A stretch of 64,000 nt of DNA from Anoxynatronum buryatiense (GTDB lineage: Bacteria; Bacillota; Clostridia; Peptostreptococcales; Tindalliaceae): contig NZ_FXUF01000003.1 of the NCBI RefSeq assembly GCF_900182905.1, forward strand, positions 186,001 to 250,000, in the 5' to 3' direction. A program made the position numbers and the translations under genes. Below are positions 17,017-24,922 of this stretch, piece by piece. Position 1 is the first letter of the stretch, and every line of letters begins with the position of its first letter. The notes beneath the pieces are model-generated. The model was not told where the DNA came from. It did no database searches and saw only the letters and a program-made list of their open reading frames with translations.

Positions 17017-17763
17017 CTATTGTCGATTAATTTGTCTAAATAACTCGATCATTTGAAGGACGCTTTCGCCATCCAAGTTATGTTGGGTGGCTTTTTCGAT
17101 TGCTTTCGACCAACTTTCATCCAACATATATTTGTGTGACAGCATTGCCTGATAATCGTGAAGTGACGGTGGCTGTTTAATCACTTTTACCAACTTTCCA
17201 ATGATCCGATATTCTGAAGTATATGGTATATCTGGATAGAGAGGGTTTGCAGGCCGCAATAATGTTTCTCTTCCGTTTTGAATAAAAAATTTCAGAGTTG
17301 CTGCCCAATAATCATTTTCAACGCCTGCTGCCACAATATCTCCGTGTCGGGCAATTTGCTGACTTACTAATAAAGCTATATCACCTTCATAGATACCTGC
17401 CCAGCTCATCGAGTCGCCAATAACCGTCAGTGCGAAATCGGCTCCATATTCTGCCAGATTCAAAGCATCTTCCCAGTTCTCCTCTGCCAGCAGCGGAGTT
17501 CCTGCCCGAATGCTGCCAATTAAGGGGACGGTTCCGGCGTTGTTTTCTGGCCCTAAGTCATTGTTTAGTCCGATAAGATAGTCAACGCTTACTTCGAAAA
17601 ACGCTGCTAAACGCTTCAGGTTATCAATGCTTGGAACTCTTTCGCCACTTTCGTACTGAGAAATAGTGGAACTGCTGGAAAGGTTTAAGAGTTTGCGAAT
17701 ATCAGATTGATTCATTCGATGTTGCTCTCGAAGTTGCTTTAGCCGTTTACCCAATACATACAT
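17017..17763 (-). CDS. XRE-type repressor with S24 self-cleavage domain
   Basis: 248 residues. The N-terminal helix-turn-helix (about 5-62, LNLSSSSTISQYESGERVPS) is joined to an S24 LexA/CI-like protease domain (about 80-185). The pieces for autocleavage are present: A87-G88 in GSIRAGTP, the nucleophile S118 in GDSM, and the general base K158. A C-terminal tail of about 60 residues has no assignment. The ATG at 17763 has GGGAGG (17771-17776) upstream. It is divergent from a small DivIC-like membrane protein, with similar operator-like sites in both promoters, suggesting damage-relieved repression. No phage genes are near, so it is not obviously a prophage repressor. Confidence 0.87.
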   Translation of the reverse strand: MYVLGKRLKQLREQHRMNQSDIRKLLNLSSSSTISQYESGERVPSIDNLKRLAAFFEVSVDYLIGLNNDLGPENNAGTVPLIGSIRAGTPLLAEENWEDALNLAEYGADFALTVIGDSMSWAGIYEGDIALLVSQQIARHGDIVAAGVENDYWAATLKFFIQNGRETLLRPANPLYPDIPYTSEYRIIGKLVKVIKQPPSLHDYQAMLSHKYMLDESWSKAIEKATQHNLDGESVLQMIELFRQINRQ

Positions 17764-17781
17764 GTTGATCCCTCCCATTAC

Positions 17782-17809
17782 AGAATATCACATTTTGCAA
17801 AACAATCAA
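17782..17809 (-). promoter_or_regulatory. Promoter of the S24 repressor gene, with operator in the spacer
   Basis: TTGATT (17804-17809), 16-base spacer, TATTCT (17782-17787) on the minus strand. The spacer holds TTTGCAAAATGTGAT, a variant of the TTCAC-N5-GTGAA site found in the opposing promoter. Confidence 0.65.
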
Positions 17810-17814
17810 CAAAT

Positions 17815-17834
17815 TTCACAAAAAGAGAAGTGAA
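17815..17834. promoter_or_regulatory. Paired half-sites between the two promoters
   Basis: TTCAC (17815-17819) and GTGAA (17830-17834) occur here 10 bases apart instead of 5, between the divergent promoters. Confidence 0.35.
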
Positions 17835-17838
17835 ACGG

Positions 17839-17867
17839 TTGACATTCACACAACGTGAACATATAAT
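17839..17867 (+). promoter_or_regulatory. Consensus promoter with embedded operator, driving the DivIC-like gene
   Basis: TTGACA (17839-17844), exactly 17 bases, TATAAT (17862-17867). The spacer is filled by the palindrome TTCACACAACGTGAA (17845-17859), an ideal position for full repression by the divergent S24 repressor. Confidence 0.85.
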
Positions 17868-17905
17868 GGTGTTATTAGATGAATAACGAGAAAACAATCT
17901 TTAAT

Positions 17906-17920
17906 TTCACATTAAGCGAA
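17906..17920. promoter_or_regulatory. Downstream operator-like site
   Basis: TTCACATTAAGCGAA, one mismatch from TTCAC-N5-GTGAA, in the leader of the DivIC-like gene. Confidence 0.5.
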
Positions 17921-17993
17921 AAATGTCAGTCTTATCATCGAAATCAATATATGTGCGAGAGTTCACTTGAACCAGTGGAAAGGATGAACCTTC

Positions 17994-18302
17994 ATGCGAA
18001 AAAGGCATCAAAGTAAACAGCGGCACCTTCAGCAAATTGCCCGTATATTGGTACTGATAACGATACTTACTGTACCATGCAGCATTGTATTCCATCATCT
18101 TTACCAGCGTGAAGTGCAATTGCAACAAAGGCGAATAAGACTTGAAGAAATGCGTATGACTTTAATTGAAATGGAAATAGAACGCAATGAATTACTGGCG
18201 CAAATCAATGACGTTTATCAGGCAGCTCGACCTGTTGAACATCGTTCCGGTATTATTTCGGGTGAGGTCGCCAGTCTTTCTACCATCAAAGCGAACCGTT
18301 GA
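17994..18302 (+). CDS. Small DivIC/FtsL-like membrane protein with coiled coil
   Basis: 102 residues. A basic N-terminus (about 1-15) is followed by one membrane helix (about 16-36, IARILVLITILTVPCSIVFH), then a charged heptad-like coiled coil (about 38-75), and a short tail. This single-pass, outward coiled-coil plan is that of FtsL/FtsB/DivIC divisome proteins. It is not in a division gene cluster; instead a perfect promoter overlain by a palindrome drives it, next to an S24-type repressor. A DNA-damage-linked division regulator is a reasonable guess, comparable in role to YneA but without a LysM domain. Start ATG follows AAAGGATGA. Family assignment rests on topology only. Confidence 0.6.
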   Translation: MRKRHQSKQRHLQQIARILVLITILTVPCSIVFHHLYQREVQLQQRRIRLEEMRMTLIEMEIERNELLAQINDVYQAARPVEHRSGIISGEVASLSTIKANR

Positions 18303-18345
18303 TAATCGACAATTTACTCTTTGTCTTCATTGTTAGCAAATTAAA

Positions 18346-18386
18346 AAAGAAATTCGCTGATATCTGGCAGGAATTTCTTTTTTTTT
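18346..18386 (+). terminator. Intrinsic terminator after the DivIC-like gene
   Basis: AAAGAAATTC (18346-18355) pairs with GAATTTCTTT (18371-18380), followed by six more T. Confidence 0.75.
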
Positions 18387-18503
18387 GCCGAAGAAAACAG
18401 AAGATGAGAGTCGTTGAATAAGAGTGAAATGATAGCGGCATGAGAAGGTGAAATTGTTGCATGATCTTCAGGTTTAAGAGAGAATATCATTCCGAGGGGG
18501 CGT

Positions 18504-19340
18504 ATGTACATGTTGGCAGATTATCAGCATTACTTTAATCGCAATATTGGGATATTCACAGAAAACGAACAGAAACGTTTACAGCAAATAACCATCGGAA
18601 TTGCAGGAGCTGGCGGTGTGGGCGGACTACTTGCAGAACGTTTTATTCGTTTAGGTGTAGGTTGCATAAAAATTTGTGATCCCGGAAGTTTTGAACCCAG
18701 CAATATTAATAGGCAGTATGGAGCGACATGTCATACGATGAACGACAACAAAGCAGCAGTCATCCAGAAAATCCTTTGTGAAATAAACCCTGATGCCAGT
18801 ATTCATAGCGATCAAAATGGTATTACCGATGTCGCTTCAGCGGTATCTTTCGTTGAAGGGTGTGATCTGGTGATTGATGAAATGGATTATGGTGCATGGA
18901 AAGAATCTATTTTTTTACAAAGAGCCGCCAGATCAAAAGGCATTTATTATCTATTTGCTGGAGCTATTGGTTTTGGTGCGTTGGTTTCAAGCTTTGATCC
19001 CCAAGGAATAACATTGGAAGAATATAATGGGCTTAACCCTGATCAAGATCTGGACAACTTGACATCCGGTTCCATTACTTCTGAAAGGGTTATGCCTGTA
19101 ATCCCTTCATATGCTGAAAGAGCAATGACGAAAGACATGTTGAAAGAAGTTGTTGATGGGCACAGGCCAGTACCCACTTGCAGCATTGGAGTTGGTATGG
19201 CAGCTTTGTTGGCTGCAAGTGAAAGTATTAATATCATTTTAAAACGCAGAGAACCGGTTAGAGCCCCGCAATATCTGTATACTGATTTATTGGATCATCA
19301 AATGCATGTTGGCAATATGGATCATAACAATGGTAGTTGA
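18504..19340 (+). CDS. ThiF/HesA/MoeB-family adenylating (E1-like) enzyme
   Basis: 278 residues. The nucleotide-binding loop is IGIAGAGGVGGLLAERF (about 30-46), followed by CDPGSFEPSNINRQYGA (about 57-73), with D and R positions typical of E1-like enzymes that adenylate the C-terminus of a ubiquitin-like carrier or another carboxylate. No pair of CxxC zinc motifs is visible, unlike MoeB or ThiF. It stands alone: no thiamine, molybdopterin or ubiquitin-like partner is next to it, and it converges on the antiporter gene. A tRNA (t6A) dehydratase role is possible but the match is not clear. The start has GAGGGGG upstream; ATG 18510 is an alternative. Confidence 0.75.
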   Translation: MYMLADYQHYFNRNIGIFTENEQKRLQQITIGIAGAGGVGGLLAERFIRLGVGCIKICDPGSFEPSNINRQYGATCHTMNDNKAAVIQKILCEINPDASIHSDQNGITDVASAVSFVEGCDLVIDEMDYGAWKESIFLQRAARSKGIYYLFAGAIGFGALVSSFDPQGITLEEYNGLNPDQDLDNLTSGSITSERVMPVIPSYAERAMTKDMLKEVVDGHRPVPTCSIGVGMAALLAASESINIILKRREPVRAPQYLYTDLLDHQMHVGNMDHNNGS

Positions 19341-19364
19341 ATGATAATTGGAATAGGTGCAGAA

Positions 19365-20537
19365 CTACAAAAGATTTCGGCTGCCCCACTGAATTCCAAA
19401 GGCTCCCAGGGGAGCTGTAATAATGATGGACAACACTGCCAACGCAAGAATTGTATCTCCATGGATTGCCCCTGCTGCAAGCGGTAATGCGCCCGTTGCT
19501 GCCTGCACCGTTGCCTTCGGCAGATAAGCGATAATGCAAAACCCTATTTCTTTCCAGGAGTAACCTTCTCGAGACACTGAAAGGAATACACCCAGACTTC
19601 GGGCGGTCAATCCGCAGAGAATTATAAGTACCCCCCACCAACCTGCTTCGAGTGCAAGCGAAAAGTTAACGGCTGCACCCACCATGACAAAGAGCAGTAT
19701 TTCTGCAAATATCCACACCTTTGATAGTTTGTCTGAAAGAGCTTTTGCAACCTGTGGTTTTCTTTCGAGTATGAGAAAGCCAGTGAACATCACACCTAAT
19801 AGAGCGGCCATGGGAAGCCTCTCATTGAATGCATCTTCAGCAGCTGTCATTAAAATACCAGCCCCGACTAACAAGAGTACTTTTTTTGTATGTCTGATAT
19901 CATATGCATTAAAAAGCCACAAAAGCATTGTGGCTACAAGACCGCCAACGATTAAACCGTTAATGATTGACAGTGGGACAGAGGCTATTTGCCAAATCAA
20001 ATGAAAGGACTGACCGCTGAATATGCTAATGAAAGAGGAAAGTACCGTTATTGCAATGACGTCATCAAGAGAAGCACCTGCCAGAATCAGTGTGGGAATC
20101 CGTTGATTAATTTTTTTCTGATGGTTCATCAGTGCAAGCATAGCTGGCACAATGACCGCTGGTGAGACTGCTGCAACTATAAATCCCAGCATACCAGCTT
20201 CCAGAAAAGGAAATGCCAGCCAGTGCATGGCAAGCAATGTGATCACGATTCCTTCCAGCATACAGGGAAGCACACTCATTTTGAGAGCTTCGGAGCCAAC
20301 CTCATTTAAATTGTCGCGACTGATACCCAGACCTGCCCTCAGCAGAATAATGATAAGTGCTATCTTTCTTAGATCTCCGGAAATGGCTAAGGTTGTCGAA
20401 TCAATCAGATTAAATCCGTAAGGTCCTAATATGATCCCCAACAACAGCAACCCCAATAGACCAGGCAGTTTAAATTTTTGAAACACTTTATGAAACAGTA
20501 AACCAAGTAAAGTGATCAGTGCGATGCTTAATGCCAT
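19365..20537 (-). CDS. CPA-type Na+/H+ antiporter family transporter under fluoride riboswitch control
   Basis: 390 residues with about 11-12 membrane helices and the cation:proton antiporter fold. The core includes GASLDDVIAITVLSSF (about 160-175), with the paired acidic residues found in the ion-binding helix, and LPKATVQAATGALPL (about 342-356) in the last third. The gene is preceded by a fluoride riboswitch with its own terminator, so expression should rise with fluoride. Antiporters of this superfamily are known among fluoride-riboswitch genes besides CrcB and CLC-F. The true start is ATG 20537, nine bases after GGAG. Transport of fluoride itself is not shown by sequence. Confidence 0.88.
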   Translation of the reverse strand: MALSIALITLLGLLFHKVFQKFKLPGLLGLLLLGIILGPYGFNLIDSTTLAISGDLRKIALIIILLRAGLGISRDNLNEVGSEALKMSVLPCMLEGIVITLLAMHWLAFPFLEAGMLGFIVAAVSPAVIVPAMLALMNHQKKINQRIPTLILAGASLDDVIAITVLSSFISIFSGQSFHLIWQIASVPLSIINGLIVGGLVATMLLWLFNAYDIRHTKKVLLLVGAGILMTAAEDAFNERLPMAALLGVMFTGFLILERKPQVAKALSDKLSKVWIFAEILLFVMVGAAVNFSLALEAGWWGVLIILCGLTARSLGVFLSVSREGYSWKEIGFCIIAYLPKATVQAATGALPLAAGAIHGDTILALAVLSIIITAPLGAFGIQWGSRNLL

Positions 20538-20584
20538 TGAACGACACTCCTTCAAAGTAAGATAGATTAAGTGGATTTCGATGC

Positions 20585-20678
20585 AAAAAACTCCTGTAAA
20601 TGCCGGTGAAATAATTTGACGGCATTTACAGGAGTCATCATCTGCAGAGCAGCTTTTCGGGTGAACTCCATCACCTTT
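20585..20678 (-). ncRNA. Fluoride riboswitch (crcB motif) with terminator
   Basis: Minus-strand RNA beginning AGGTGATGGAGTTCACC, then an A-rich joint, a short GCTGC...GCAG helix and TGATGACTCCTG. This matches the fluoride (crcB) aptamer in order and key bases (GRUGGAGUUCNCC ... UGAUGACUCCU). The expression platform is a perfect 16-bp hairpin, ACTCCTGTAAATGCCG (minus-strand 20635-20620) with CGGCATTTACAGGAGT (20605-20590), then TTTTTT. The ACTCCTG arm also belongs to the aptamer, so fluoride binding and termination exclude each other. It opens the leader of the antiporter gene. Confidence 0.9.
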
Positions 20679-20696
20679 AGAATTTTATATGCACGC

Positions 20697-20725
20697 AGTA
20701 TATCATAGATCAGTATAGAATTCAA
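20697..20725 (-). promoter_or_regulatory. Promoter of the fluoride riboswitch-antiporter unit
   Basis: TTGAAT (20720-20725), 17-base spacer, TATACT (20697-20702) on the minus strand, placing the transcript start near 20690, a dozen bases ahead of the aptamer. Confidence 0.7.
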
Positions 20726-20782
20726 ATCAGAGATGAGCCATTCATGGAAAAGCGCAATGAAACAGCACACATACCGCAGTTA

Positions 20783-20819
20783 AATAAAAGCCGGTTCCTT
20801 TGTGGAACTGGTTTTTATT
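20783..20819. terminator. Bidirectional terminator-like hairpin between antiporter leader and idh
   Basis: AATAAAAGCCGGTTCC and GGAACTGGTTTTTATT pair with two weak positions around a 5-base loop, T-rich on both strands. No transcript clearly ends here. Confidence 0.5.
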
Positions 20820-20889
20820 ATTCAAAAAATGATTTAAGAGCGGGTTTTACTTAAGGTGCCATTGAAGGAAATGCAAGGATGAGATAGAT

Positions 20890-20931
20890 AAATTGCATAA
20901 AACGCAAAATATTATTCAATAAATGCAATTT
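20890..20931. promoter_or_regulatory. Inverted repeat upstream of the idh promoter
   Basis: AAATTGCAT (20890-20898) and ATGCAATTT (20923-20931) form a perfect interrupted palindrome just upstream of the -35 box. Similar TTGCAT bits recur at the -10 region and near 21009. A regulator site is likely (inferred). Confidence 0.5.
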
Positions 20932-20936
20932 AATGA

Positions 20937-20965
20937 TTGACAAAGAAATGGAACTTGCATATAAT
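20937..20965 (+). promoter_or_regulatory. Consensus promoter of the idh-citrate synthase operon
   Basis: TTGACA (20937-20942), exactly 17 bases, TATAAT (20960-20965). A leader of about 110 bases precedes the first start codon. Confidence 0.9.
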
Positions 20966-21083
20966 TTGATTAAAATATCCGAAAAAAGAATGTTAAGATA
21001 ATCATAATTGCATTTTATGGATATGTAGTTATCTGTAAATTTATTGTTGGCAAATAAATGGGGAGCAAGGAGAGGAGAATACA

Positions 21084-22076
21084 ATGTATAAGGTTGTTTT
21101 AATTCCAGGTGACGGCATCGGTCCTGAGGTAGCTGAAGCAACTCGTAAAATTGTTGGTGCAACAGGCGTTGAAATCGACTGGCTGGTGGTAGAGGCAGGA
21201 ACTGCAGTTCTTGATAAAACAGGTGAATTGATCCCGCAGTCTGTATTTGATGCCATTGAAGCACATCGTGTGGTTTTGAAAGGGCCAATCACCACACCAA
21301 TTGGAGGCGGCTTTAAAAGCATTAATGTACTTTTAAGGCAAAAATATGAATTGTACGCTAATATGAGACCGGTGACCAGTTACCCGGAGATTGGAAAATA
21401 TTCAGAGGTTGATTTGGTTATTTTCCGAGAAAACACTGAAGATTTATATGCGGGTCGAGAGGTACGGGTATCAGAGGATGAAGTCCATGGTATCAAGGTA
21501 ATCACACGTCAAGCTTCAGAGAATATTGTCCGCGCAGCATTCGAATATTCAAAACGGAAAAAACGTCAGAAAGTATGTGCCGTACATAAAGCAAATATCA
21601 TGAAAATGGCAGACGGACTCTTTTTGGAAGCTAGCCGGAATGTGGCCGCTGACTATCCTGATATAGAGTATTCTGAAGTTATCGTAGATAATATGTGCAT
21701 GCAGCTGGTCATGTATCCGGAAAAATTTGATGTAGTTGTTACAGAAAACCTTTATGGAGATATTCTTTCTGATTTAGCTGCTGGTTTGGTAGGTGGACTG
21801 GGTCTCATTCCCAGTGCAAATATTGGGAAAGATTGTGCCATTTTTGAAGCCGTTCACGGAAGTGCACCAGATATTGCCGGTAAGGGAATTGCTAACCCCA
21901 TAGCTCTGACATTAAGTGCAGCTATGATGCTGGATTATTTGGGAGAAACAACTGCAGCATCAAGAGTTCGCACAGCAGTTTATCGGGTATTGAAAGCAGG
22001 CATAGAATTGACACCTGATCTTGGCGGAAAAGGAACAACAAAAAAATTAACGGGGGTTGTTATTGATGCCTTATGA
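21084..22076 (+). CDS. Isocitrate dehydrogenase (NAD-type, small)
   Basis: 330 residues of the isocitrate/isopropylmalate dehydrogenase family. Features: LIPGDGIGPEV at the N-terminus, substrate loop SINVLLRQKYELYANMRP (about 75-93), FRENTEDLYAG (about 114-124), ENLYGDILSDLAAGLVGG (metal-binding aspartates, about 222-239), and EAVHGSAPDIAGKGIANP near the NAD site. The short length and pairing with citrate synthase favour isocitrate dehydrogenase over 3-isopropylmalate dehydrogenase; no leu genes are near. It likely makes 2-oxoglutarate for glutamate. The ribosome site is GGAGAGGAG. Confidence 0.83.
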   Translation: MYKVVLIPGDGIGPEVAEATRKIVGATGVEIDWLVVEAGTAVLDKTGELIPQSVFDAIEAHRVVLKGPITTPIGGGFKSINVLLRQKYELYANMRPVTSYPEIGKYSEVDLVIFRENTEDLYAGREVRVSEDEVHGIKVITRQASENIVRAAFEYSKRKKRQKVCAVHKANIMKMADGLFLEASRNVAADYPDIEYSEVIVDNMCMQLVMYPEKFDVVVTENLYGDILSDLAAGLVGGLGLIPSANIGKDCAIFEAVHGSAPDIAGKGIANPIALTLSAAMMLDYLGETTAASRVRTAVYRVLKAGIELTPDLGGKGTTKKLTGVVIDAL

Positions 22077-23514
22077 TCTAGCAACTACATCTGCAACAAC
22101 AGCAAAAAGAATCAATGTTTCTGCCGACACGCTGGCGGCAAACTTAATAAAGAGGAATGTTAAGAGCTTTCGTGAATCTGCTTCCTTTGCAACATTAACT
22201 GAAAAAGCTGCAACTAACAATGTGATTCATCCATCTTATTATGAACAGTACGAAGTGAAGCGAGGATTGCGTAACAGTAATGGAACAGGCGTTCTTGTTG
22301 GGTTGACTCAAATCGCTGATGTTCACGGTTACCTCATGAATGAGGAACGAAAAGTCCCAACGACGGGAAAACTGTATTATCGAGGCATTGACATGACAGA
22401 CTTGATGAGACGATGTCAGGAAGAGGGACGCCATGGTTTTGAAGAAGTGGCATATTTGATTCTGTTTGGCGAATTGCCGGATATGACAGCGTTGGAAGGC
22501 TTTCAGGAATTATTGGACACAAGCAGATCACTGCCCCGTGATTTTACTGAGAATATGATTTTGAAGGCTCCCAGCAAAGATATCATGAACAAGCTTCAAC
22601 GGAGTGTGCTGGCTTTCTATTCTTATGATGAAAATCCAGATGATATAGGTGTTGCTAACGTTCTCAAGCAAAGTATCGAACTGATTGCCCGGTTTCCCAC
22701 AGTTATTTCGTATGGTTACCAGGCAAAAGCACATTATTTTGATGGCAAGAGTCTTTATATTCATGCTCCAGTATCTGGTATTGGAACAGCTGAAAACATA
22801 CTTCATATGATTCGAAAAGATAATCAGTATACAAAAAATGAGGCAGAAATTTTGGATCTCTGTTTGGTGATTCATGCAGAGCATGGTGGCGGTAATAATT
22901 CTGCTTTTGCAAACAGAGTGGTTTCGTCTAGTGGTACCGATACTTACTCAGCTATTTCAACAGCTGTTGGGTCTCTAAAAGGACCAAAACACGGTGGTGC
23001 AAATAAGCAAGTGAAATCCATGGTCGATGATATTAAACAAAACTGTCACAACTGGCACAAAAGAGAGGCTCTCAAGGATTATCTGGTAAAAATACTGAAA
23101 AAAGAAGCATACAATGGAGAAGGGCTCATATATGGTATGGGTCATGCTGTGTACACCATAACAGATCCCCGTGCAGAATTATTGCGGGAGAAAGCACATG
23201 AACTAGCCAGAGAAAAAAATGCAGAAGAAATGTTTAATCTCTACTTTCACATTGAAACCATCACAAAGGAAATTCTTTGCGAAATGAAGGGGCCAGATTT
23301 TACCATTTGCGCCAATGTCGACCTCTATTCTGGATTTGTATATGAACTGCTGGGTATTCCCGAAGAGTTGTATACGCCACTTTTTGCAACTGCCCGAATA
23401 GCAGGGTGGTGTGCACATCGCATTGAACAGATCATCAGCGATAATAAAATAATGCGTCCTGCGTATAAAAGCGTTTCTCCAATTAGTGACTATGTTACAT
23501 TAAATCAGCGTTAA
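22066..23514 (+). CDS. Citrate synthase (Si-type family)
   Basis: 482 residues joining acetyl-CoA and oxaloacetate to form citrate. Conserved regions include VPTTGKLYYRGIDM, the catalytic-histidine region HAEHGGGNNSAFANRV (about 270-285), SLKGPKHGGANKQV, GMGHAVYTITDPRA, and a late active-site Asp region NVDLYSGFVYELLGI. The start ATG 22066 overlaps the idh end by 11 bases and has GGGGG upstream. With isocitrate dehydrogenase it forms a two-gene unit for 2-oxoglutarate synthesis; aconitase must be elsewhere. Confidence 0.9.
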   Translation: MPYDLATTSATTAKRINVSADTLAANLIKRNVKSFRESASFATLTEKAATNNVIHPSYYEQYEVKRGLRNSNGTGVLVGLTQIADVHGYLMNEERKVPTTGKLYYRGIDMTDLMRRCQEEGRHGFEEVAYLILFGELPDMTALEGFQELLDTSRSLPRDFTENMILKAPSKDIMNKLQRSVLAFYSYDENPDDIGVANVLKQSIELIARFPTVISYGYQAKAHYFDGKSLYIHAPVSGIGTAENILHMIRKDNQYTKNEAEILDLCLVIHAEHGGGNNSAFANRVVSSSGTDTYSAISTAVGSLKGPKHGGANKQVKSMVDDIKQNCHNWHKREALKDYLVKILKKEAYNGEGLIYGMGHAVYTITDPRAELLREKAHELAREKNAEEMFNLYFHIETITKEILCEMKGPDFTICANVDLYSGFVYELLGIPEELYTPLFATARIAGWCAHRIEQIISDNKIMRPAYKSVSPISDYVTLNQR

Positions 23515-23518
23515 AAGT

Positions 23519-23545
23519 GCTGCTCCTTCGGGAGCGGCTTTTTAT
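23519..23545 (+). terminator. Intrinsic terminator after citrate synthase
   Basis: GCTGCTCC, TTCG tetraloop, GGAGCGGC, then TTTTTATTT. One G-U pair. Confidence 0.9.
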
Positions 23546-23663
23546 TTGAACCGTATGGCATAATCACCTATAATGGTTTTAACGGATGAGAAGACTTGCA
23601 CATCAGACGGAGAAATCTATGTTAAATAAGAAGAAAATACTCTAAATGAGAGGAAGGACTGAA

Positions 23664-24848
23664 ATGGAAAAAGGGATGCAGACCTATCTGACACGCATGG
23701 GAAGCAAATTGCCAGACTCTGTCTCGAGACCCAAATCACTGCCAATCACTATGAGTTCTGTTTTTGATTTTGAAGATGTGGAAATGCTCGATCAGGTTTA
23801 TGCCGGGGATGCACCTGGCTACATCTATTCCCGTAATGGAAACCCCGTACATGATGCCCTGAAAGAAATCATGTCACAGATTGATGGTGGCGAAGCTAGC
23901 GGCGTCTATGCATCGGGTATGGCGGCAATTACTTTGTCCATCCTAGCACATGTGGAGGCGGGTGATCACATTGTTGCTGCCAATGTTCTATATGGCGGCA
24001 CCTATTCATTATTAAAAAACGAACTGAAACGCTTCAATATTGACGTCACTTTTGTGACTCCAACGATTGAATCAATTACTGAGGCTGTACGTCAGAATAC
24101 ACGCCTGCTTTATGTTGAAACAATTTCCAATCCAATGATGGATGTTGTGGACCTTGATAAAATGGTTGAAGTATGTAAGGAAAGCGGTATCAAGCTCATT
24201 GTGGACAATACATTTGCAACAGCTGTTGTTTGCAGGCCGTTAACTCTTGGAGCTGATGTCGTGGTTTATAGTGCCACTAAATACATTTGTGGACATAGTG
24301 ATGTTACCGGGGGAATCGTCGTCACTCAAAAACGAGAAGAGATGGAGAAAATTGAAGGAATCGCCGCGTTATATGGTCCGATGATGAGCCCTTTTGATGC
24401 ATGGCTGCTGGTGAGAAGTTTGAGAACACTGGAATTGAGAGTTCGACAACATTCGCATAATGCCATGCAAATGGCTTCTTATCTGGAAAAACATCCAAAA
24501 GTTGAAAAGGTTTACTATCCGGGGCTTGCCAAATCGGCTACCCATGAAATCGGGAAAAAACTATTTCAGAAGGAGTTATTTGGTGGCATGTTAAGTTTTG
24601 ACCTGATTGGTGGAGAAGCAGCCGCTTATCAACTCATTCGCGATTTGGAGAACATCAGACTTGTTCCAAGCCTCGCAGGTGTATCCACGACACTTTCATA
24701 TCCGGCGAAAACGTCTCATAGAGCTCTCGATGATCAAGAACTGAAGCAGGCAGGTATTTCGAAAGGTACACTGAGACTGTCCAGTGGACTTGAAGATTTT
24801 AATGATATCATGGCAGAATTTGAAATGGCGCTGAATAAACTTCCGTAA
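23664..24848 (+). CDS. Methionine gamma-lyase / cystathionine gamma-lyase family PLP enzyme
   Basis: 394 residues of the Cys/Met metabolism PLP family. The cofactor lysine is in VVYSATKYICGHSDVTGG (about residue 203), with YSRNGNPVHDAL (about 55-66) and SGMAAITLSILAHVEAGDHI (about 84-103) before it. Members cleave methionine, homocysteine or cystathionine, or add thiols; exact substrate needs more than sequence. Methionine gamma-lyase, giving methanethiol, 2-oxobutyrate and ammonia, fits an amino-acid fermenter. ATG 23664 was chosen because GGAAGG lies six bases before it; ATG 23646 has no good site. Monocistronic, ending at a perfect terminator. Confidence 0.85.
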   Translation: MEKGMQTYLTRMGSKLPDSVSRPKSLPITMSSVFDFEDVEMLDQVYAGDAPGYIYSRNGNPVHDALKEIMSQIDGGEASGVYASGMAAITLSILAHVEAGDHIVAANVLYGGTYSLLKNELKRFNIDVTFVTPTIESITEAVRQNTRLLYVETISNPMMDVVDLDKMVEVCKESGIKLIVDNTFATAVVCRPLTLGADVVVYSATKYICGHSDVTGGIVVTQKREEMEKIEGIAALYGPMMSPFDAWLLVRSLRTLELRVRQHSHNAMQMASYLEKHPKVEKVYYPGLAKSATHEIGKKLFQKELFGGMLSFDLIGGEAAAYQLIRDLENIRLVPSLAGVSTTLSYPAKTSHRALDDQELKQAGISKGTLRLSSGLEDFNDIMAEFEMALNKLP

Positions 24849-24869
24849 TAAAACAAGATAAAGAACATC

Positions 24870-24904
24870 AAAATGCTGACTCAAAAACAATGAGTCAGCA
24901 TTTT
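24870..24904. terminator. Bidirectional terminator between convergent genes
   Basis: AAAATGCTGACTCA and TGAGTCAGCATTTT form a perfect 14-bp stem with a 7-base loop; A/T tracts serve both strands. Confidence 0.88.
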
Positions 24905-24922
24905 GATTATGGCCTCGCATCC

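Noticed and set aside
17017-18302. Prophage immunity region
   Set aside because: Repressor and divergent promoter layout resemble phage, but no phage gene follows on either side.
20567-20770. A 67-codon open frame on the minus strand
   Set aside because: It overlays the fluoride riboswitch, its promoter and terminator; the frame is a by-product.
21084-22076. 3-isopropylmalate dehydrogenase
   Set aside because: Same superfamily, but the operon with citrate synthase and absence of leu genes favour isocitrate dehydrogenase.
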